Positions 45,501 through 55,305 are shown, counted from the stretch's first letter. The stretch is DNA of 64,000 bases from Legionella sp. PC997 (GCF_014109825.1 NZ_CP059576.1:3078501-3142500); one strand, 5' to 3'. A program made the numbers and translations. Notes: a model not told the origin generated them from the letters alone.

Positions 45501-48287
45501 GAAGATGAAAAACTGCATTTTAAAACTGTTGATGGCGATAATTTACTGCAAAATCCTGAGCAACTCAGTGCGGACCAGGCGCTTGAAGTCTATCAATGGT
45601 ATCGAAATAAGCACACCAAATTCCTGGTAGTTCAAAATGCTTATATTCAATTTATCACTCTGCTTAGAAAAGAAATCCGTACGAAGCCACAGATTAAAGG
45701 AAATATGTTACTCCTAAATCGTCTTGATCCCAAAGTAATCGATCAATGCCGTAATTTATATAACATTTTCCAACCCTTCTTTATTTGTGCCGCACCTCCT
45801 GAAATGAAAAAGGACGTTCTTAAGTTTGATAAGTATTTGATTGCAATCTTATCGAATAAAAAGGTCGCTATGAAGAAAGCACCATCTGTTAGAATGTTCT
45901 TGGATTTCGATATGCAATTTCAAGAATTCTTTGCAGGAATCACTAATAAATGGAACCAAAAAACCCAATGGTTTTATAATTTAGCACAGAAAAAATTTAC
46001 TCTCGAAAACAATATAGCAGAACTTAAACCTGCCCCCAAAACAGGTAGAGAACACTACGTCATTCAGCATACTAACTACTCCAAGTGCATTCATGAATTT
46101 AGACTATCCCTGCTTGGGGTAACTCAAATATTTAATACAGCAATGCGAGATGCATTAACCCCTCATACTTCCGAAAAATCAAAACCGAAGGTCATGGATA
46201 TTTCCCCCACCGGGATATTGAATCAAGCGATGGAAACTGTTTTTCCCCCTTCTTCATTGCCCTTTCCGGAGATGGAGGATAAAAACAAGAGATTAGCTCA
46301 AAGCCGACAAGTTTGTGCTTTAAAAGACATATTTAACAGTTTATTCCATTTAGAAGGAATTGTTCTTGAATTAGAAAAATTAAATAATCAAAGTGCTAAA
46401 AGCCGGTATGTTTATTATTTATTAAAAGCTTACCGCCATCTCAACGAAATCATTAAGTCATCCAAGCGATTAGCTGCTGATCCGCATTTAGGATTTATAG
46501 CTCGTGATTTACTTGCTAAAGCACAAGATCTTTATGCAACGTTCCAAGAGCACTCTGATGCCTACCAGGTTAATCCCGAGCAGGTACCCTATGGGTCAAC
46601 AACTGTACAATACAATCCCCTCTGGTATGTTTTAAATGCCTTTTATATTAGCCCAAAGCATATTCGTGCTTTAAAAAATACCAATTTCTTAACCACCGAA
46701 GAACTTAATGAACTTCATCTACGAGCCAGAAAAGCAACTTCATTTATAGAAGGTCTCATCAATAATTCCAACTCATATTTTAAACTGTTCCTGCAAACTC
46801 CTCGTATGATTTACCTGTACCAGGAACTTACTACCAAACTCAATGAATTTACCAGTACTTCTCACGATGGAATTATGGATAATCTAGAGAAGATACAATC
46901 TACAGTAATTACCCCAATGCTTCTTGAAGCAGATCTTTGGGAAGACCAATTAGGACTCGCTCCAGGAACACTATCAGGTCCATTAAGACAAATTACTAAT
47001 GAATTCTTTAAGGGCCTGTTACATCCAATGGATTTAAAATCCAAAACACGTATAGCTTTAGTGTGTGATGAAGAACCGCTGAACCAAAGGACTAACATAA
47101 CAAGAAAAAAGATCACCAACGTAACAAAATTTCTTAAAAAAATAGATAAAGAATACCAAGATATAGAAAACCTATATCATTGGTACCGTGTAGTTACTGC
47201 CACATTCGAAGCCTTTGATCTGAATGCGCCATACATTTCTAAAGAAGATTTGGATAAAGCAAAAATTGAGTTGCATGCTGCTTATAAAAAAGCACTCCCA
47301 AAACTGACCAAACTAAAGTTGGATAAGAAGGTTGAAATTGAGCCAAGCCAATATCCAGAAGATCATAAAATTGATGAACTATGTAATTTCGGACTAAAAG
47401 CTTATGACCCTCATTTTACCGAAGTCGAGGCGTTAATTGTTGCAAGCCATCATTATTATCTAGGTCTAAAAGCAACACATCAAATGCGATTGGATACCTT
47501 AAATGAGAAATTAATTTATCTTCAGAGTTTAGTTCCAATCCAGAAAGATGAGAAACTGACTTTTATTGAACAATATACTACAGAAACGTTTAATAAAAAC
47601 CTAGAAGCGATGTGCAACGATCAGATTGGCTTACAATATACTGATACGGAATACAGGGAAGAACTGAAAGCTTATTTACTTAAACTAAAAACCGAAATCA
47701 TTACTCAGTCAAAAACTGCTGAAGATATTGAGCTAAGCATCAAAAAATTGTTGCGAACTGAAATCAATAAATTTGAGAAAAAGTACTGTGTGGACTATTA
47801 TCAGCTTGATGAAGTACTCGTGGCTTTGGCTCAATTTAAAATTTATTTCAAAGAGTCCCGGATTGCGATTAAAAAGGGTAACTCTTTATTTGAAAGTAAA
47901 GAGACTTTAAATCAAAAATCAAAACGTATTAATGATTTAAATAAAATCGCTACGAATACCAACTTAGAAATTCCTGAGCGTTTACGACAAATAAGTTCTC
48001 AAGTAGTTAAAGATCCTAATTTTGAACGAGTTATCCTGTCCCATCAACATGCTAATACCTTTAGTTTTACCTACTTAAAAATGTGTCTGATCTCACTTTT
48101 GGAAGCATTACATTTATATACTCCAACCCGACAGAAACTTCTTAACCAGATCAATGATGCTGTAAAAAGGCCTCCTGAAATCGCAGAATTGACTAAGCGT
48201 TTTGGGTTATTTTCTTCATCACAAACCACTAAAGAAATTGAAGCAAAACGATATGAAGCACCCGCTATGCCAGTTAACCCTCCCTAA
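42585..48287 (+). CDS. Giant (1900-aa) helical protein, Dot/Icm effector candidate
   Basis: This 1900-residue protein has no signal peptide and no transmembrane helix. It is nearly all alpha-helical: coiled segment KESEEKLNKEKLDELQNA near 365-385, many Lys/Glu/Leu-rich helices and three related repeats at about residues 697-832, 833-975 and 1008-1150. The size and character are those of the SdhA/SidH/SdhB group of large Legionella effectors (SdhA guards the integrity of the Legionella vacuole), but I cannot confirm homology by eye. The C-terminus is polar with a Glu-rich stretch (TTKEIEAKRYEAPAMPVNPP), fitting a Dot/Icm signal. Preceded by a 147-bp gap with no clear PmrA box. Confidence 0.7.
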   Translation: MIFEEYVKLLESFKQNQISKVLEQIDTKIFEILYSKHVSPRIIPYFPRYELCFMSDETVLEPGKLYIRELKGKIAYSVLTPDNQTIKDAVLEELDAPSPLKYTIAPMSRVVKPQAGFFYVRMVATGLEYTVIDPTGKLIVDVIKKEELKINLGSNFTPKDLEPFMPEILNITSKRNHTLPFTLDTLRARVLSATSRRGHTKWAPLTNYSLDPDNISQIKKLINALHYGRLTFLDLENIDVRDVKRSFTDLKLLYGKTVDLAYEASYLLTHLDVDLRDMFQEELSIILPLFSQIQVFAEKYAHENKSIVKALDPLPLAYKAGTVAGIAVDQMRPAGGDVDYNFLAQFSAVLPSYIDTLTNYIKQFSSEIKESEEKLNKEKLDELQNAALNLLNEIENLKGNSIFVSLKFLNYIHIIRNVITLSMSSLEQIGELSESSQDVLRDKLAQLKYNVLPGLFSLVDKIEDNTMLKPGTLSVPLMEKVKVLYEQLLYLPKKAIDFKTKGEELLEIEDYRFIELRLEMVYKRIDKANKALYKIQKAQDACKSFFELLNNPAYQNLRLYQLPPEVKQVLIKHYKLLKPYMNQLDIDLNELIISKLTGPEKEEWSSYIGKPLRFVRRQLPADHVSFVLAKKDALTDLITKDENSQLFHINLNKDLVDSVLKKANLALFPFREKTNVYSLDESIPLQVEQEKDKKSRLSKAEFQRVQDAYLRFAHIIKQQIKAKPECYEKTLDLSLLNDNLKAECQQLFKVFQPYLTSIILPEFNDTEKKKVFQPYLSSIITSEVKRSAKNLDRYLTALFAKQPVKDIPSTELFLGLDKNIQTFFDHINFEWFNKNEFQKILTAYSRFAQIIKKQIEEKPQLYGNNLLLTSLDESDKEQCRELYAIFQPFFKFAIPPHLRESAQSFENFLTALLANKPVEILEAPPPSLFLQLDKHVQDVFAKWQDKNQLYYDFAKGRFLEEKESTALRSKRAEDEKLHFKTVDGDNLLQNPEQLSADQALEVYQWYRNKHTKFLVVQNAYIQFITLLRKEIRTKPQIKGNMLLLNRLDPKVIDQCRNLYNIFQPFFICAAPPEMKKDVLKFDKYLIAILSNKKVAMKKAPSVRMFLDFDMQFQEFFAGITNKWNQKTQWFYNLAQKKFTLENNIAELKPAPKTGREHYVIQHTNYSKCIHEFRLSLLGVTQIFNTAMRDALTPHTSEKSKPKVMDISPTGILNQAMETVFPPSSLPFPEMEDKNKRLAQSRQVCALKDIFNSLFHLEGIVLELEKLNNQSAKSRYVYYLLKAYRHLNEIIKSSKRLAADPHLGFIARDLLAKAQDLYATFQEHSDAYQVNPEQVPYGSTTVQYNPLWYVLNAFYISPKHIRALKNTNFLTTEELNELHLRARKATSFIEGLINNSNSYFKLFLQTPRMIYLYQELTTKLNEFTSTSHDGIMDNLEKIQSTVITPMLLEADLWEDQLGLAPGTLSGPLRQITNEFFKGLLHPMDLKSKTRIALVCDEEPLNQRTNITRKKITNVTKFLKKIDKEYQDIENLYHWYRVVTATFEAFDLNAPYISKEDLDKAKIELHAAYKKALPKLTKLKLDKKVEIEPSQYPEDHKIDELCNFGLKAYDPHFTEVEALIVASHHYYLGLKATHQMRLDTLNEKLIYLQSLVPIQKDEKLTFIEQYTTETFNKNLEAMCNDQIGLQYTDTEYREELKAYLLKLKTEIITQSKTAEDIELSIKKLLRTEINKFEKKYCVDYYQLDEVLVALAQFKIYFKESRIAIKKGNSLFESKETLNQKSKRINDLNKIATNTNLEIPERLRQISSQVVKDPNFERVILSHQHANTFSFTYLKMCLISLLEALHLYTPTRQKLLNQINDAVKRPPEIAELTKRFGLFSSSQTTKEIEAKRYEAPAMPVNPP
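44673..46020 (+). repeat. Three divergent protein repeats inside the giant gene, with a 63-bp tandem duplication
   Basis: The repeat unit reads roughly AYxRFAxIIKxQIxxKP, then LxxLDxxxKxQCRxLYxIFQPFFxxAxPP, a FDxYLxALLANKPV helix, PSxxLFLxLDxxxQxFF, and a WxxKxQxxYxxAxxxF tail. Copies begin at residues 697, 833 and 1008. In the first copy a 21-codon unit (KVFQPYLxSII plus ten residues) occurs twice in immediate succession (DNA 44829 and 44892). It points to local unequal recombination or slippage. Confidence 0.85.
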
Positions 48288-48320
48288 TCTCACTTGCAAA
48301 TTACTTTTTTACTGGAATCA

Positions 48321-51300
48321 TCATCCTAAAGATTCTTCCTCATCTAAATGTTCAACTGAAACTTTTTTTGAATGATCCTCTGCCAACCAAAGATACATTG
48401 AAGGAACCACAAAAAGAGTAAACAAAGTACCAATGGATATACCCATTGCGATAACTAAACCAATGTTATATCGGCTTGCAGCACCAGCACCTGTAGCAAA
48501 AATTAAAGGAATGACTCCCAAAACCATGGCCGAGGTGGTCATTAGGATAGGACGCAAACGTATTGTCGCAGCCGCTTTAATCGCATCTAATTTTCTTTGT
48601 CCATTGGCTTGTAAATCATTGGCAAATTGTACAATTAAAATTCCATGCTTACTGATAAGGCCAATTAAGGTAACCAAACCCACTTCGCTATAAATATTAA
48701 GGCTCGCTTCCCCTATTCCTAAACTCACAAAAATCATCGCCCCACATATCGACATGGGCACACTAATCAAAACAATAAATGGATCACGGAAACTTTCAAA
48801 TAAAGCGGCTAATGATAAAAAGATAATAATAAGCGCGAAGAAAAAAGTGATGATCAGATTAGATCCTTCTTGAATAAATTGTCGTGATTGAGATGCATAA
48901 TCTATGTAATATCCCTGCGGTAAAACCTCTTTGGCAATATTTACAAAAGTTTCCAATGCCTTACCCATTGATACACCGGGAAAAGCCACGGCTGAAATTG
49001 TTGCTGAATTGAGTTGTTGGAAATGATTTAACGATTCAGGGACAATTTGACGTTGCAAACTGGCCACAGTAGAGAGCGGGATTGAGTCTCCTGAGGCAGT
49101 TTTAATATAATAATTTAATATTTGATCCGCATTTAAACGATTGTCCCTCATCACTTGTGGAATCACTTGATAGGAACGGCCTGTATAATTAAAATAGTTT
49201 ATATATCCCTCACTGAGCGCCGCCCCGAACACATTCCCAATGTCTTGCATGGTTAAACCAAACTGGGAAATTTTATCGCGATCTAATTTAATCTTTGTTT
49301 GAAGTTGATCGATTTTAAGATCCGGATTAATGTAAGCAAAAATACCTGAAGCATAAGCTTTCTCCAAAATTTGTTGTAGAACCTCGTTTAACTTATCGAA
49401 GCTTTCAGTCGTATTTATAACAAATTGAATTGGAAGTCCGCTTCCTCCCCCTGGTAATGAAGGAAGTTGAAATGCAGCCACTTTAGCACCGGTAATTTTA
49501 TCGAGCTCTTGTTGTACTAATGGCTGTATCTGATTTGATGTTCGTTGACGTTGTTCCCAAGGTTTCAAAACCATCCCAATAATGGAGGTATTTAGACCTT
49601 GAAATCCATCGACTTGAAAAACATGATCCGTTTCAGGATATTTTTTAAAAATTTCATTTACCGCATTGGCATAAAGCTGTGTTTGGGCTAACGATGAATT
49701 GGCCGAAGCCGTAACCTGAGCAATGATAATTCCCAAATCTTCTTGTGGCGCCAACTCAGAATCCGAAGTAATAAAAAGAAAATAATTACTGAAAAGAATG
49801 ATCACTGCAAAGACAATAACTACTGGAAGATGATTTAATGTGGCTGATAAAAATCGCTCATAAGATTTCTCAAGTTTTCTGAAGAGATTATCAATGTAAG
49901 TCATCAAGCGCCCTTTAGTATTCCCGTCTCCTATTTTAAGAAATTTAGAACACATCATTGGAGATAAAGTTAATGCAATTACAGCAGAAATAGTAACTGC
50001 GCCTGCCAGTGAAAACGCAAACTCTGTGAATAAAGCGCCTGTCAACCCACCCATAAATCCTACCGGCAAATAAACTGCAATTAAAACTACTGTAATTGCA
50101 ATAATTGGATTTGCTAATTCTCGTGCTCCCAATAAAGCCGCCTTATACCTTGTTTTTCCTTCCTCGATATGACGTTGCACGTTTTCTACCACAATAATCG
50201 CATCATCAACTACCAAGCCTATTGCAAGTACTAAAGCTAATAAAGTGAGCAGGTTAATTGAATACCCCAGAATGAGCATAATCCAAAAGGCACCAATTAG
50301 GGATAAGGGAATAGTAACCATTGGAATTACAACGGACCGAATCGAACCAAGAAAGATAAAAATAACCACAGTGACGATAAAAAATGCTTCTAATAAAGAC
50401 AAGATGACTTCATGGATAGAGGAATTAACGAATAAACTTGCATCGTATACGATTTTTCCTTGTAATCCTTGTGGTAATTGCTCCTGAATTATCGGAAATA
50501 CTTTTTTAATATCATCAATTACGGTTAAAAGGTTTGCTGAGGGTGCCACCACGATACCAATGTATACTGCTGTCCTCCCATCAAAGCTGACCGACGAATT
50601 ATAATTTTGTGCCCCTAGGTCCACTTTGGCCACATCTTCCAAACGAATGATTGCTCCATTTTGAGCTTTAATCACCATCTTCTTGAATTGATTGACATCA
50701 TTTAAATCAGTACTCGCAGTTAGGTTTTGAACGAACATTTGGCCATCAGTTCGACCTACTGCGGAAATAAAATCATTATTAGCAAGAGCCGTACCGACTT
50801 CAGCAGCAGAAATGCCATAGCCGGCCAACTTTACCGGATCCAGCCAGGCACGCAAAGCAAAAGTTTGATCCCCCAGAATTGCTGCATTTTGTACGCCATT
50901 AACTGCCTGGAGTTTAGGTTGCACCACACGAATTAAATAATCGGTAATTTTATTGATTGGTAATTCATCACTGTAAAACCCTATATACATAGAATCAATG
51001 GTTTGCCCCACCGACACAGTAATCACTGGTTGCTGTGAATTTTTAGGAAGCTGATTCAATACTGCATTCACTTTGGTAGTGATATCGGACAACGCTTTTA
51101 GAGGGTCATAATTCAATAAAAGATTTACTGTAATCGTGCTGGTGCTCGGAGAACTAACAGAGGTCATATAATCAATACCATTAGCTTGGGCAATAGAGTT
51201 CTCTAATGGAGTAGTGATAAAACCAGCAATCACATCAGGGTCAGCTCCAGTATAGGCTGTAGTTACCGTGACAATGGCATTTTGGGTAAATGGATACTGC

Positions 51301-51404
51301 ATAATAGGCAATGAATTAATAGAGCGTAAGCCCATTGCTAAAAGCATCAAACTGATCACTGTAGCCAGTACAGGTCTTTTAATAAAAATATCCGTAAACC
51401 GCAT
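48321..51404 (-). CDS. RND multidrug efflux pump, HAE1 family
   Basis: The 1027-aa inner-membrane protein has the RND layout: helix 1, large periplasmic loop, helices 2-7, second loop, helices 8-12. Visible signatures are TDIFIKRPVLATVISLM at the start, AIGLVVDDAIIVVENVQRHIEEG in the helix 4 region (the proton-relay DD), and GLISKHGILIVQFANDLQ in helix 10. It belongs with AcrB/MexF/OqxB-type drug pumps. It is the third gene of an OMP-adaptor-pump operon, 89 bp after the adaptor. Confidence 0.95.
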   Translation of the reverse strand: MRFTDIFIKRPVLATVISLMLLAMGLRSINSLPIMQYPFTQNAIVTVTTAYTGADPDVIAGFITTPLENSIAQANGIDYMTSVSSPSTSTITVNLLLNYDPLKALSDITTKVNAVLNQLPKNSQQPVITVSVGQTIDSMYIGFYSDELPINKITDYLIRVVQPKLQAVNGVQNAAILGDQTFALRAWLDPVKLAGYGISAAEVGTALANNDFISAVGRTDGQMFVQNLTASTDLNDVNQFKKMVIKAQNGAIIRLEDVAKVDLGAQNYNSSVSFDGRTAVYIGIVVAPSANLLTVIDDIKKVFPIIQEQLPQGLQGKIVYDASLFVNSSIHEVILSLLEAFFIVTVVIFIFLGSIRSVVIPMVTIPLSLIGAFWIMLILGYSINLLTLLALVLAIGLVVDDAIIVVENVQRHIEEGKTRYKAALLGARELANPIIAITVVLIAVYLPVGFMGGLTGALFTEFAFSLAGAVTISAVIALTLSPMMCSKFLKIGDGNTKGRLMTYIDNLFRKLEKSYERFLSATLNHLPVVIVFAVIILFSNYFLFITSDSELAPQEDLGIIIAQVTASANSSLAQTQLYANAVNEIFKKYPETDHVFQVDGFQGLNTSIIGMVLKPWEQRQRTSNQIQPLVQQELDKITGAKVAAFQLPSLPGGGSGLPIQFVINTTESFDKLNEVLQQILEKAYASGIFAYINPDLKIDQLQTKIKLDRDKISQFGLTMQDIGNVFGAALSEGYINYFNYTGRSYQVIPQVMRDNRLNADQILNYYIKTASGDSIPLSTVASLQRQIVPESLNHFQQLNSATISAVAFPGVSMGKALETFVNIAKEVLPQGYYIDYASQSRQFIQEGSNLIITFFFALIIIFLSLAALFESFRDPFIVLISVPMSICGAMIFVSLGIGEASLNIYSEVGLVTLIGLISKHGILIVQFANDLQANGQRKLDAIKAAATIRLRPILMTTSAMVLGVIPLIFATGAGAASRYNIGLVIAMGISIGTLFTLFVVPSMYLWLAEDHSKKVSVEHLDEEESLG

Positions 51405-51493
51405 TCTTACAATCCTTAGATTATTTTTCTTCTCTTAGTTCATCGTTCGTCTGGTTGAACGTAAGCTAGATAACTCATTATTTTTTATTCCCG

Positions 51494-52645
51494 TTATTTT
51501 TCACGCACCTTTGGGGATGCTTCATTACTTGGCTGTATTTTATTGTTTATGATGATTTGGCTGCCGTTCTTAAGCTTTAATTGGCCACTGGTCACAACAA
51601 CATCTCCTGGATGTAACCCTTTTAAAATGGCAATCTGATCCCCTCGGGTGTCTCCCACAGTCACGAAAATTTGTTTTACAACAAGAATTGGTTGATTATT
51701 TTTGTCTTTTTTACCACTGTCTTTGACCAGAAACACAATATCCCCATAAGGATTAAAGGTAATCGCCGATTGCGGTAAGGTGAGATAGTTTTGTTTTTCA
51801 CCGGTGAGAACCTCGACTCGAGTAAACATACCCGGTTTCAATTTCAAATCAGGATTAGGGAGTGTCGCCTCTACCCGAACATTCCGCGTAGCACTATCTA
51901 CAATAGGCTCGATGGTAGTAATTTTTCCTTGGAAAATTTTATCCGGAAATGTATCAGTCACCACTTTGACTGTTTGTCCAACTTCTAATTTCCCTAAGAC
52001 TTGTTGGGGTAAATAAAAATCCACATAAATTGGATCTAAGGACTGCAGTGTAGTTACTGCATCCCCTACATTAAGATATTGTCCTGGGTTTATGTTATTA
52101 ATACCTAATTGACCAGAAAAAGGAGCACGTATTGTCTTTTTTTCCACTGTAGCGGTTTGTTGTGCAACTTGTGCCTGTAAATTCTTCAGATTCCACTCGT
52201 CAGCATCTACGGTTTGTTTACTTACTGCATGCACATTATATTGAGCCTTATCGCGTTTATAGGTAATTTTTGCCAATTCAACTTGTGCCTGTAATGAGTG
52301 CAATAATCCCAGTTCAGTACCCGCATTCAATTGTACCAAAACTGTGCCTTCTTTGACCGTTGACCCTGGAGTGAAATAAATCGTTTGTACCATACCTGCA
52401 AGTTCTGTAGTGACATTCACACCAAGACGAGCTCGTATACTTCCCACTGCCTTCAAGGCGGGCTGCCACAATGAGGGCTCAACTTTCATCGTAGACACTG
52501 TAACTGGAGGGGATTTCATTTGCAGAAAAAATTGATTTCTCATGTAATTACCAAACGCCTTCCAGCCAAAAATCAGCCCAAAAAGAACCCCCACGGAAAT
52601 CAACATAATGATCATTTGTTTTTTCAAAAAAAATTCTTTCATCAT
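51494..52645 (-). CDS. RND periplasmic adaptor (membrane fusion protein)
   Basis: The 383-aa protein has an N-terminal membrane anchor (residues about 9-28), a lipoyl domain split around a coiled-coil hairpin (ELAGMVQTIYFTPGSTVKEGTVLVQLN and KKTIRAPFSGQLGINNINPGQYLNVGDAVTTLQ), and beta-barrel/MP domains with VRVEATLPNPDLKLKPGMFTRV. It docks the RND pump to the channel encoded just upstream. The start ATG overlaps the stop of the channel gene (ATGA); a longer frame with a GTG seven codons upstream is unlikely. Confidence 0.94.
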   Translation of the reverse strand: MMKEFFLKKQMIIMLISVGVLFGLIFGWKAFGNYMRNQFFLQMKSPPVTVSTMKVEPSLWQPALKAVGSIRARLGVNVTTELAGMVQTIYFTPGSTVKEGTVLVQLNAGTELGLLHSLQAQVELAKITYKRDKAQYNVHAVSKQTVDADEWNLKNLQAQVAQQTATVEKKTIRAPFSGQLGINNINPGQYLNVGDAVTTLQSLDPIYVDFYLPQQVLGKLEVGQTVKVVTDTFPDKIFQGKITTIEPIVDSATRNVRVEATLPNPDLKLKPGMFTRVEVLTGEKQNYLTLPQSAITFNPYGDIVFLVKDSGKKDKNNQPILVVKQIFVTVGDTRGDQIAILKGLHPGDVVVTSGQLKLKNGSQIIINNKIQPSNEASPKVREK

Positions 52646-54153
52646 AGACACTCTTTGACACACCAAGGTTTATGCCACCAGCCCCCACCTAAAGCCTGGA
52701 ATAAGGCGGCTGTATCACTATAACGCACAGCCTGGGCTTGAATACGACTAATCCGCGTCTGTTGGTACTGCTGTTGTGCGTTTAATAGATTAATGTAACT
52801 AACGCCACCTAAACGATATTGTTTTAAAGTAAGATTTAAAGCGGCGCGCGCTGCATTTTCAGCCTTTATCTGTGCTTGTAAAGTACGCGCATCAGTTTCT
52901 ATCCCTCTTAAAACATCCGCTACATTTTGAAAAGCTTGTAATATCGTTTGTTTGTACTGGGCTGCAGTTTGTTGATACGCAGCAATTGCGGAACGTCGTT
53001 GCGCCCATAAAGCGCCACCATGAAACAGGGGTTGCATTACCTGGCCCGTTAGAGCCCAGACCTCATTTTTTTTAGTAAAAAGACGTGAAAATGAGGTATT
53101 AAGCCATCCCTCATTAGCGCTAATGGTAAATTGCGGGAATAGATTGGCTGTTGCCACTCCAATTTGAGCACAAGCTTGATGGAGTAATGCTTCAGAGGCA
53201 CGCACATCAGGACGCTGACGAACAAGATTTGAAGGCAAGCTTACAGGCAACTCTGTAGGTAATTTTAAACGGTCCAACCGAACCATGGGTAAAGTAACCT
53301 CTGGGAAAGTGCCTACGAGGGTAGATAAAGCATGTTTGGCCTGGGATAAGCTTTTTTGGAGTGGGGGCAAAGTTGCTTTTGTTTGTTCCAGTAATGTTTC
53401 TTGGGTCAATACATTTTCTCTGGAAACAGCACCTAAACGATACTGGTTATTTAAAACATTAAGAAGCCCCTGTTCTGCTTTGATCAAATCAACTGTTGCT
53501 TCAATTTGTGCTTGGTAGGATGCAACTGCTACTGCAGTGGTAACGATATTAGAAGTCAGGGTCAAATAAGTAGCAATTACTTGAAATTGCTGGTAATCAA
53601 CCTGAGCTTTTAATGCTTCAATTTGACGACGGGCCCCCCCAAAAACATCTAGGGTGTAGGATAAATTAAATGAAGTATAAACCAGATTAAACGTAAGACT
53701 GTCACCTGGAATACCAATTTGCACCCCCGAATATCGCTGCCTTTGTACCATCTGAGATGCATCTATTGACGGCCACATTGAATTGCCAATTTGAACTTTA
53801 AGATTTTCCTGGGCTTCCCGCAAAGCTGCTGAAGCGGAAGCTAAATTGGGACTATTCGTTAGTCCCATATGAATTAAATGATTAATCTCAGGTGAATGAT
53901 AAAGTTCCCACCATAGAATAGGAATATCTTTATTGGTAAGAAATGTTTGTGCTTGGCCCCCTGCACCAGAAGTACTTACAGTTTTTTTGGGTAAGGGCTT
54001 TTCGGTATATTTTTGGACCTTTGGTGGTTTTGGTGTATGAAAATTAGGACCAACCATACAAGAAGTTTGCAATACTGTACTTAATGAAATCAGTATAAAA
54101 ACTTTTATATGTCGTCTCAAATCAAACACTAACCACAATCCTTTGCCAAGCAT
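52642..54153 (-). CDS. Outer-membrane efflux channel, NodT family lipoprotein
   Basis: The 503-aa protein is a second NodT/OprM-type outer membrane factor, the first gene of the efflux operon. It has a signal ending LQTSC (Cys32) and MVGPNFHTPKPP, the middle segment LPSNLVRQRPDVRASEALLHQACAQIGVATANLFPQ and the C-terminal QALGGGWWHK, like the channel at 22455. The long n-region before the lipobox suggests the true start may be an internal GTG (VFDLRRHIK). It probably partners with the pump at 48321. Confidence 0.92.
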   Translation of the reverse strand: MLGKGLWLVFDLRRHIKVFILISLSTVLQTSCMVGPNFHTPKPPKVQKYTEKPLPKKTVSTSGAGGQAQTFLTNKDIPILWWELYHSPEINHLIHMGLTNSPNLASASAALREAQENLKVQIGNSMWPSIDASQMVQRQRYSGVQIGIPGDSLTFNLVYTSFNLSYTLDVFGGARRQIEALKAQVDYQQFQVIATYLTLTSNIVTTAVAVASYQAQIEATVDLIKAEQGLLNVLNNQYRLGAVSRENVLTQETLLEQTKATLPPLQKSLSQAKHALSTLVGTFPEVTLPMVRLDRLKLPTELPVSLPSNLVRQRPDVRASEALLHQACAQIGVATANLFPQFTISANEGWLNTSFSRLFTKKNEVWALTGQVMQPLFHGGALWAQRRSAIAAYQQTAAQYKQTILQAFQNVADVLRGIETDARTLQAQIKAENAARAALNLTLKQYRLGGVSYINLLNAQQQYQQTRISRIQAQAVRYSDTAALFQALGGGWWHKPWCVKECL

Positions 54154-54317
54154 CCAATGAATATTTATTAATTTATCATGGATCCGTGTGGGTTGACAGT
54201 TTTAGTGAATAGAATTGCTAATTCATTTGAATAAAAAATAATCATAACGTATAATGTGAGTCACTTTATTGGTCTCTCTTCAAAATCCCATAAGTGGAGT
54301 AATGAAGGAATTAAAAT

Positions 54318-55304
54318 ATGCCTGCTGTAAAAATCACAGGGATGGGATGTTATTTACCCAGAAACAAAGTTCTTTCTACAGAATTAGATGTACAACTTAA
54401 TTTACCCCCAGGTAGTGTACAAAAAAAATCGGGGCTAATTTCGCGGTACTTTGCTTCACCCGATGAGACAACTTCTTATATGGGAGCACAAGCAGCATTA
54501 ATTGCCATCGAGCAAGCAAATATTCCATTAACCGATATTGATGCCATCATCAGTGCCTGCGGCGTAGGTGAACAAGCAATTCCTTGTACTGCAGCATTAA
54601 TCCAAAAACAATTGGGATTAGAGCAATCTGGAACAGCCTGTTTTGATGTAAATAGTACGTGTTTAAGTTTTATTAGTGCTCTTGATATCGCATCGTATTT
54701 AATCGAGGGGGATCGATACAAACGTATTCTAATTATTTCTAGTGATATTGCTTCGGCAGGGTTGAATTGGCAAGATATGGAAACCTGTACCATTTTCGGC
54801 GATGGCGCCGCTGCCTGTGTTCTTGAAAAAAGCAATGGAACTAATCGAATCCTCTCATCACATCTTGAAACGCATAGTCTTGGTTCTACGTTTTGTCAAT
54901 TAGAGGCCGGGGGAACGCGTTTACCTGCTAAAAATCCCCTCCAGCATATCGAACAAAGTCTATTTTATATGGAAGGTAAAAAAGTATTTAAATTAGCTTC
55001 CAAATTATTAGAAAATCTCATGGAAAATCTTTTTAAAAAAACCAATCTTAATATGAATGATATTGATTGGTTTGTCCCGCACCAGGCAAGTCTGCTCGCG
55101 ATGCATCACGTGCAGAAAAGATTAAACATTCCCCCTGAAAAATTCGTTTCTATTTATCCCTATCATGGAAATCAAATTGCAGCATCCATACCAACTGCAC
55201 TATATTCTTTAATACATAGCAAAAAATTACAGCGTGGGCAATTAGTGTTACTAATGGGGACTGGAGCAGGCCTAGCAGCTGGCGGGATCATCTTGGAGTA
55301 CTAA
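54318..55304 (+). CDS. Beta-ketoacyl-ACP synthase III / OleA-like thiolase
   Basis: The 328-aa thiolase-fold enzyme has the KAS III triad: Cys115 in DVNSTCLSFISALD, His255 in WFVPHQAS and Asn285 in YPYHGNQIAASIPTAL. KAS III family members start fatty acid synthesis (FabH) or do head-to-head condensations (OleA, PqsD-like). The neighbours (reductase, hydrolase and acyl-adenylating enzyme, not fatty-acid genes) point to an OleA-like secondary-lipid role. It is the first gene of a four-gene operon with GGAGTAATGAAGGAATT before its ATG. Substrates are unknown. Confidence 0.88.
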   Translation: MPAVKITGMGCYLPRNKVLSTELDVQLNLPPGSVQKKSGLISRYFASPDETTSYMGAQAALIAIEQANIPLTDIDAIISACGVGEQAIPCTAALIQKQLGLEQSGTACFDVNSTCLSFISALDIASYLIEGDRYKRILIISSDIASAGLNWQDMETCTIFGDGAAACVLEKSNGTNRILSSHLETHSLGSTFCQLEAGGTRLPAKNPLQHIEQSLFYMEGKKVFKLASKLLENLMENLFKKTNLNMNDIDWFVPHQASLLAMHHVQKRLNIPPEKFVSIYPYHGNQIAASIPTALYSLIHSKKLQRGQLVLLMGTGAGLAAGGIILEY

Positions 55305-55305
55305 T

